A stretch of 64,000 nucleotides of DNA from Bacteriovorax sp037444575 (GTDB lineage: Bacteria > Bdellovibrionota > Bacteriovoracia > Bacteriovoracales > Bacteriovoracaceae). Where the stretch lies: contig JBBIME010000011.1 in the NCBI GenBank assembly GCA_037444575.1, positions 62,001 through 126,000 of the forward strand, in the 5' to 3' direction. Below the pieces are notes generated by a model. It did not search any database and had not been told where the DNA came from. It was given only the letters and a program-made list of their open reading frames with translations. This document shows positions 61,639 to 64,000 of the stretch, in pieces; position 1 is the first letter of the stretch, and each line of letters opens with the position of its first letter. A program made the position numbers and the translations under genes.

Positions 61639-62423
61639 TTGTATTCACTTCGTTGAGAAAGTTTTTTAAATATAACGAGGGCCAGGATTGAGGCGGTGGT
61701 TCCTAAAATGGTTGCTGCCAGTGCTTCAGTTGTTAGCTTTTTAGCTCCTACTGCAATATAAGTGGGGAGCACTTCTGTTTTAAACGGAATAACTCCAGCA
61801 AAAATGAGACTTCCTCCAAGTTCTCCCATCGCTCTGGACCAACACAATACCGATCCGGCGGCAATCTCCATGGCCGACATTGGAAGAAAGACTGTTAAGA
61901 AAACTTGAAATTGATCTGCCCCTAATGATCTGGCCGTTAAATTAATTCCTGATTTTTGAATTTCTCTAAAACGTCTTGCAACAGTAGAGATAATAAATGG
62001 CGCTGAGATGAAAAATTTTGCAATGACAAGTGCAAAAAAAGTATAAGTGAGATTGACGTGAAAGGGAGACGTTGGTCCAAGCATTAATAGAAAAATTAAC
62101 CCCTCAGCGACAGGTGGAAATGTTTGTGGAACATCTACGGCCATTGTTTCTAAAAATATTTTCCCAGGAAATTTTTTTAAAGCAAAAACATAGGCAAGAG
62201 GGACGCCTAGAAGAATGGCCGCAACTGTTGTTACAATTGATGAAGCAATACTTAACCATAAAGCAGAAAGTATTCGATCATTAACAAAAGCGGCAAGAAC
62301 CTTATTTATTGACCCCAGTGCTAAATAGTATTGAAATAAAATTGTTCCAATTAAAAAACTAAGAGTTAAGGCAGCGGTGAAATAAAGAGTAGAAATTAAA
62401 TATTTTGAATAAAAATTTCTCAT
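61635..62423 (-). CDS. modB: ABC permease, ModB-like
   Basis: About six transmembrane helices with the ModB/WtpB coupling loop LTARSLGADQFQVFLTVFLP and the segment SRAMGELGGSLIFAGVIPFKT, diagnostic of molybdate and tungstate permeases. It has an AAGGAG ribosome-binding site, close to a GTG and an ATG; I use the ATG. The missing solute-binding protein may be encoded elsewhere. The upstream region contains a TCTCC/GGAGA hairpin, but I found no clear ModE box or Moco riboswitch. Confidence 0.75.
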   Translation of the reverse strand: MRNFYSKYLISTLYFTAALTLSFLIGTILFQYYLALGSINKVLAAFVNDRILSALWLSIASSIVTTVAAILLGVPLAYVFALKKFPGKIFLETMAVDVPQTFPPVAEGLIFLLMLGPTSPFHVNLTYTFFALVIAKFFISAPFIISTVARRFREIQKSGINLTARSLGADQFQVFLTVFLPMSAMEIAAGSVLCWSRAMGELGGSLIFAGVIPFKTEVLPTYIAVGAKKLTTEALAATILGTTASILALVIFKKLSQRSEYK

Positions 62424-62588
62424 CACTCCTTATATCTCCCTGTCGTTGGAGGAGAAAAATATATAAAAGTTATGTTAGATCATTTGCAAAAAAATCAATT
62501 CTTGAAATAACTTTTTTAGATTATTTATTTTTTATATTCAATGTCAAAATTTTAAGTCGATCTGATCTTAACTTGATAGGAGACTGGC

Positions 62589-63005
62589 ATGAATAAAAAG
62601 ATGATGATCCGATTTTCTATCATGGGATTTGCAGCACTATCAATTCTTGCTAGTTGTGGAAAAGGTTACGGAGGTGGCGGTGGGGGATATTCAACGTCAC
62701 CAATTTCAACGGCAGTCGTAGAGGTAGACTGTGCTACCGTTGTATCGACAGGAACTGTCAATATACAATCATCTGTATTTTCACCGGGCATTGAGACTAT
62801 CCCTCTTAGTGGTGTTGTGAAATGGATAAATAATGACAATGTTGTTCAGACCGTTACAAGTGGATTTCCAAACGCAGTTGATGGAAAATTTGATACAACC
62901 ATAGTTCCAGGAGGAACGAAATGTTTAAAGTTCATGGGGGCCGGAACTTATAATTATTTCAGCAGAACATTTACGAGCACGACAGCTCAGGTGATTGTGC
63001 AATAG
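62589..63005 (+). CDS. cupredoxin-fold lipoprotein without copper ligands
   Basis: A signal with lipobox LASC (Cys23) is followed by a Gly-rich linker and a cupredoxin-like domain. Alignment with the neighbouring cupredoxin shows VVQTVTSG where a copper protein has DDHTVVSD (His replaced by Gln87), and GTYNYFSRTF where it has GTFVYFCRFH (Cys replaced by Ser125 and His by Phe128). Cys48 and Cys112 may form a disulphide. It probably does not bind copper. It has a GGAG ribosome-binding site. Confidence 0.65.
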   Translation: MNKKMMIRFSIMGFAALSILASCGKGYGGGGGGYSTSPISTAVVEVDCATVVSTGTVNIQSSVFSPGIETIPLSGVVKWINNDNVVQTVTSGFPNAVDGKFDTTIVPGGTKCLKFMGAGTYNYFSRTFTSTTAQVIVQ

Positions 63006-63040
63006 TTAGGATAGACCCGATTTCTCTGAGTCTATCCTAA
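63006..63040. terminator. shared terminator hairpin between convergent genes
   Basis: TTAGGATAGAC and GTCTATCCTAA form perfect 11-bp arms around a 13-nt loop, between the stops of the two convergent cupredoxin genes. It can fold on either strand. A uridine tract is not obvious, so it may be a weak or Rho-aided terminator. Confidence 0.7.
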
Positions 63041-63047
63041 TCGTATA

Positions 63048-63518
63048 TTAGTGATGATGATGAGGCATAACTGTAATAATTCCCATCATTGGTGTTCCAA
63101 AATTTCCTTTATCATCTTGGATTCCTCCATCTGGACCTGGAGCAACTGGTTGGTTGTCCTTATCTAATTTTGAATGGAAACGGCAGAAATATACAAACGT
63201 TCCAGGGTGACGGAAAGTCTTTCTTAAAATTCCAGGATGTCCTCCGTTATGATCAGTTCCTGGAATAAGAGTATTCATTTTTCTATATTCAGGGGAAGTA
63301 AAAGCATCATCACTTACAACAGTGTGATCATCAGTATCGTTATTCATCCACTGAACTGTCTCTCCCTCATTAATTTGCATTGCAAATGGGATGAATTTAT
63401 CCACTCCTGGAATCATTACTTTCTTAACATGATGATCGTGTTGTGGATCTACTCCCGCCAAAGCAGATCCCATTGATCCTAAAGTCGAAAATAGCAAACA
63501 CAGAATAATTGTTTTCAT
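63048..63518 (-). CDS. exported cupredoxin with histidine-rich ends
   Basis: A 22-residue signal peptide precedes a plastocyanin-like domain with plausible type 1 copper ligands: His65 (DDHTV), Cys112 and His115 (FCRFH) and Met144 or Met145 (GTPMMG). An HDHH segment follows the signal peptide and the protein ends in HHHH, which may add metal-binding sites. It likely carries electrons in the periplasm or binds copper. The mature C-terminus is intact. Confidence 0.8.
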   Translation of the reverse strand: MKTIILCLLFSTLGSMGSALAGVDPQHDHHVKKVMIPGVDKFIPFAMQINEGETVQWMNNDTDDHTVVSDDAFTSPEYRKMNTLIPGTDHNGGHPGILRKTFRHPGTFVYFCRFHSKLDKDNQPVAPGPDGGIQDDKGNFGTPMMGIITVMPHHHH

Positions 63519-63622
63519 TCGTACCTCCTTGATTGAGTAAGAACAAAGTAGGTCTTTAAAATTTAAATATCAATGTGCTTCTTATCAGTGAATTAATTTA
63601 TGGGATGGACTGATAAAATCTA

Positions 63623-63652
63623 TTGTTATTATCTTTTAGAGCAATCTATAAA
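63623..63652 (+). promoter_or_regulatory. promoter of the cytochrome gene, likely leaderless
   Basis: TTGTTA at 63623-63628 and TATAAA at 63647-63652 are 18 bp apart. The -10 box ends 7 nt before the ATG at 63660. No ribosome-binding site is seen. Confidence 0.45.
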
Positions 63653-63659
63653 TTAGAAC

Positions 63660-64000
63660 ATGAGAAGAAACATCGTCTTATTGACGGTTCTAATAATTAC
63701 ATCCGCATTTGTTCAAGATGCTTTTGCCCTACCTGTGTTTGCAAGACAAACTGGACTTTCATGTATTTCCTGTCACTTTCAACATTTTCCTTTGCTCAAT
63801 TCTTTTGGTCGTCAATTTAAATCCAGTGGCTATACATGGAAGGGAGAAGAAAGCACAGTTGAAGGCGATAGGCTTTCCATTCCAAGCACGTTGAACATGG
63901 CCGTATTAACCAGCGCTGGCTATGAAAAAAATAATAGTACTGCAAGTGTTACTTCTGTAAAAAACACTGGGAATGGAACATGGTTTGTTCCAGGAAGTAA
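63660..64000 (+). CDS. cytochrome c family protein (partial)
   Basis: The gene runs off the right edge after 113 complete codons. A signal peptide (about 1-22, ending DAFA) precedes ARQTGLSCISCHFQHFP, containing one CxxCH heme motif, and NSFGRQFKSSGYTW. This arrangement is familiar from exported cytochrome c-like proteins with an RQTGxSCxxCH start. The C-terminal part is not visible, so the number of hemes and function are unknown. The promoter geometry suggests a leaderless transcript. Confidence 0.75.
   Translation, partial: MRRNIVLLTVLIITSAFVQDAFALPVFARQTGLSCISCHFQHFPLLNSFGRQFKSSGYTWKGEESTVEGDRLSIPSTLNMAVLTSAGYEKNNSTASVTSVKNTGNGTWFVPGS

Noticed and set aside
62427..62588. Molybdenum-cofactor riboswitch or ModE box before modB
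   Set aside because: Only a short TCTCC/GGAGA hairpin is visible and no recognisable ModE palindrome or riboswitch core was found.

Overview
The window looks like chromosomal DNA of an AT-rich member of the Bdellovibrionota, most likely a Bacteriovorax- or Peredibacter-like lineage. This is inferred from gene content, not from a marker gene: many lipoproteins and signal-peptide envelope proteins, YajQ, an OsmC-YcaO fusion, and a TIGR02147-type regulator of the kind common in Bdellovibrio and Fibrobacter. No rRNA or tRNA gene and no CRISPR array was seen.

Left chromosomal arm (1-18,200). In order: a partial DUF2156 protein, an NHL-repeat lipoprotein operon with an SRPBCC protein and an outer-membrane protein, a CPBP protease, a RoxA-like di-heme cytochrome, a 3'-5' exonuclease, YajQ, a Nudix hydrolase, a large EF-hand lipoprotein, an outer-membrane barrel, a divergent lipoxygenase-like protein, a JmjC/cupin oxygenase, a histidine kinase and mutM (fpg).

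Integrated elements (18,185-56,760). A 36.6-kb integrative and conjugative element (ICE) sits exactly at the 5' end of mutM. Its backbone, all on the minus strand, is int, xis, ssb, an oriT-like nested inverted repeat, a Replic_Relax-type protein, a VirD4 coupling protein, and a type IV secretion operon in near-Agrobacterium order (B2-B3-B4-B5-B6-B8-B9-B10). Its cargo is umuDC plus an SRAP protein, then a defence island: a DUF2779 nuclease, McrBC with an ASCH protein, a regulator with a Gly-rich exported partner, a PIN toxin-antitoxin pair, a methyltransferase/helicase/GIY-YIG trio, a Gabija pair with a HEPN-like partner, and SieB. A second unit of about 1.9 kb, bounded by two identical 14-bp att-like cores, carries a TumE/TumA pair and a putative effector/membrane-protein pair and has no integrase.

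The most unusual result concerns mutM. With the elements in place its reading frame begins ATT-CCT-GAA where the family needs Met-Pro-Glu. The missing ATG, directly followed by the same att core, lies 38.6 kb away at the far end. Excision between the outermost cores would rebuild an ATG-started mutM, so the elements may switch a DNA-repair gene while carrying an error-prone polymerase. A second gene, the SRAP protein, appears to start with ATC, because its catalytic Cys2 immediately follows that codon and a GGAGGG ribosome-binding site precedes it.

Right arm (56,800-64,000). A compositionally foreign Cache-domain gene, a SnoaL-like protein, an OsmC-YcaO fusion, molybdate-type ABC transporter genes (modC, modB), two cupredoxin-fold proteins (one lacking its copper ligands) and a partial cytochrome c. 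Several genes across the window have a -10 box exactly 7 nt before the ATG, which suggests leaderless transcription.
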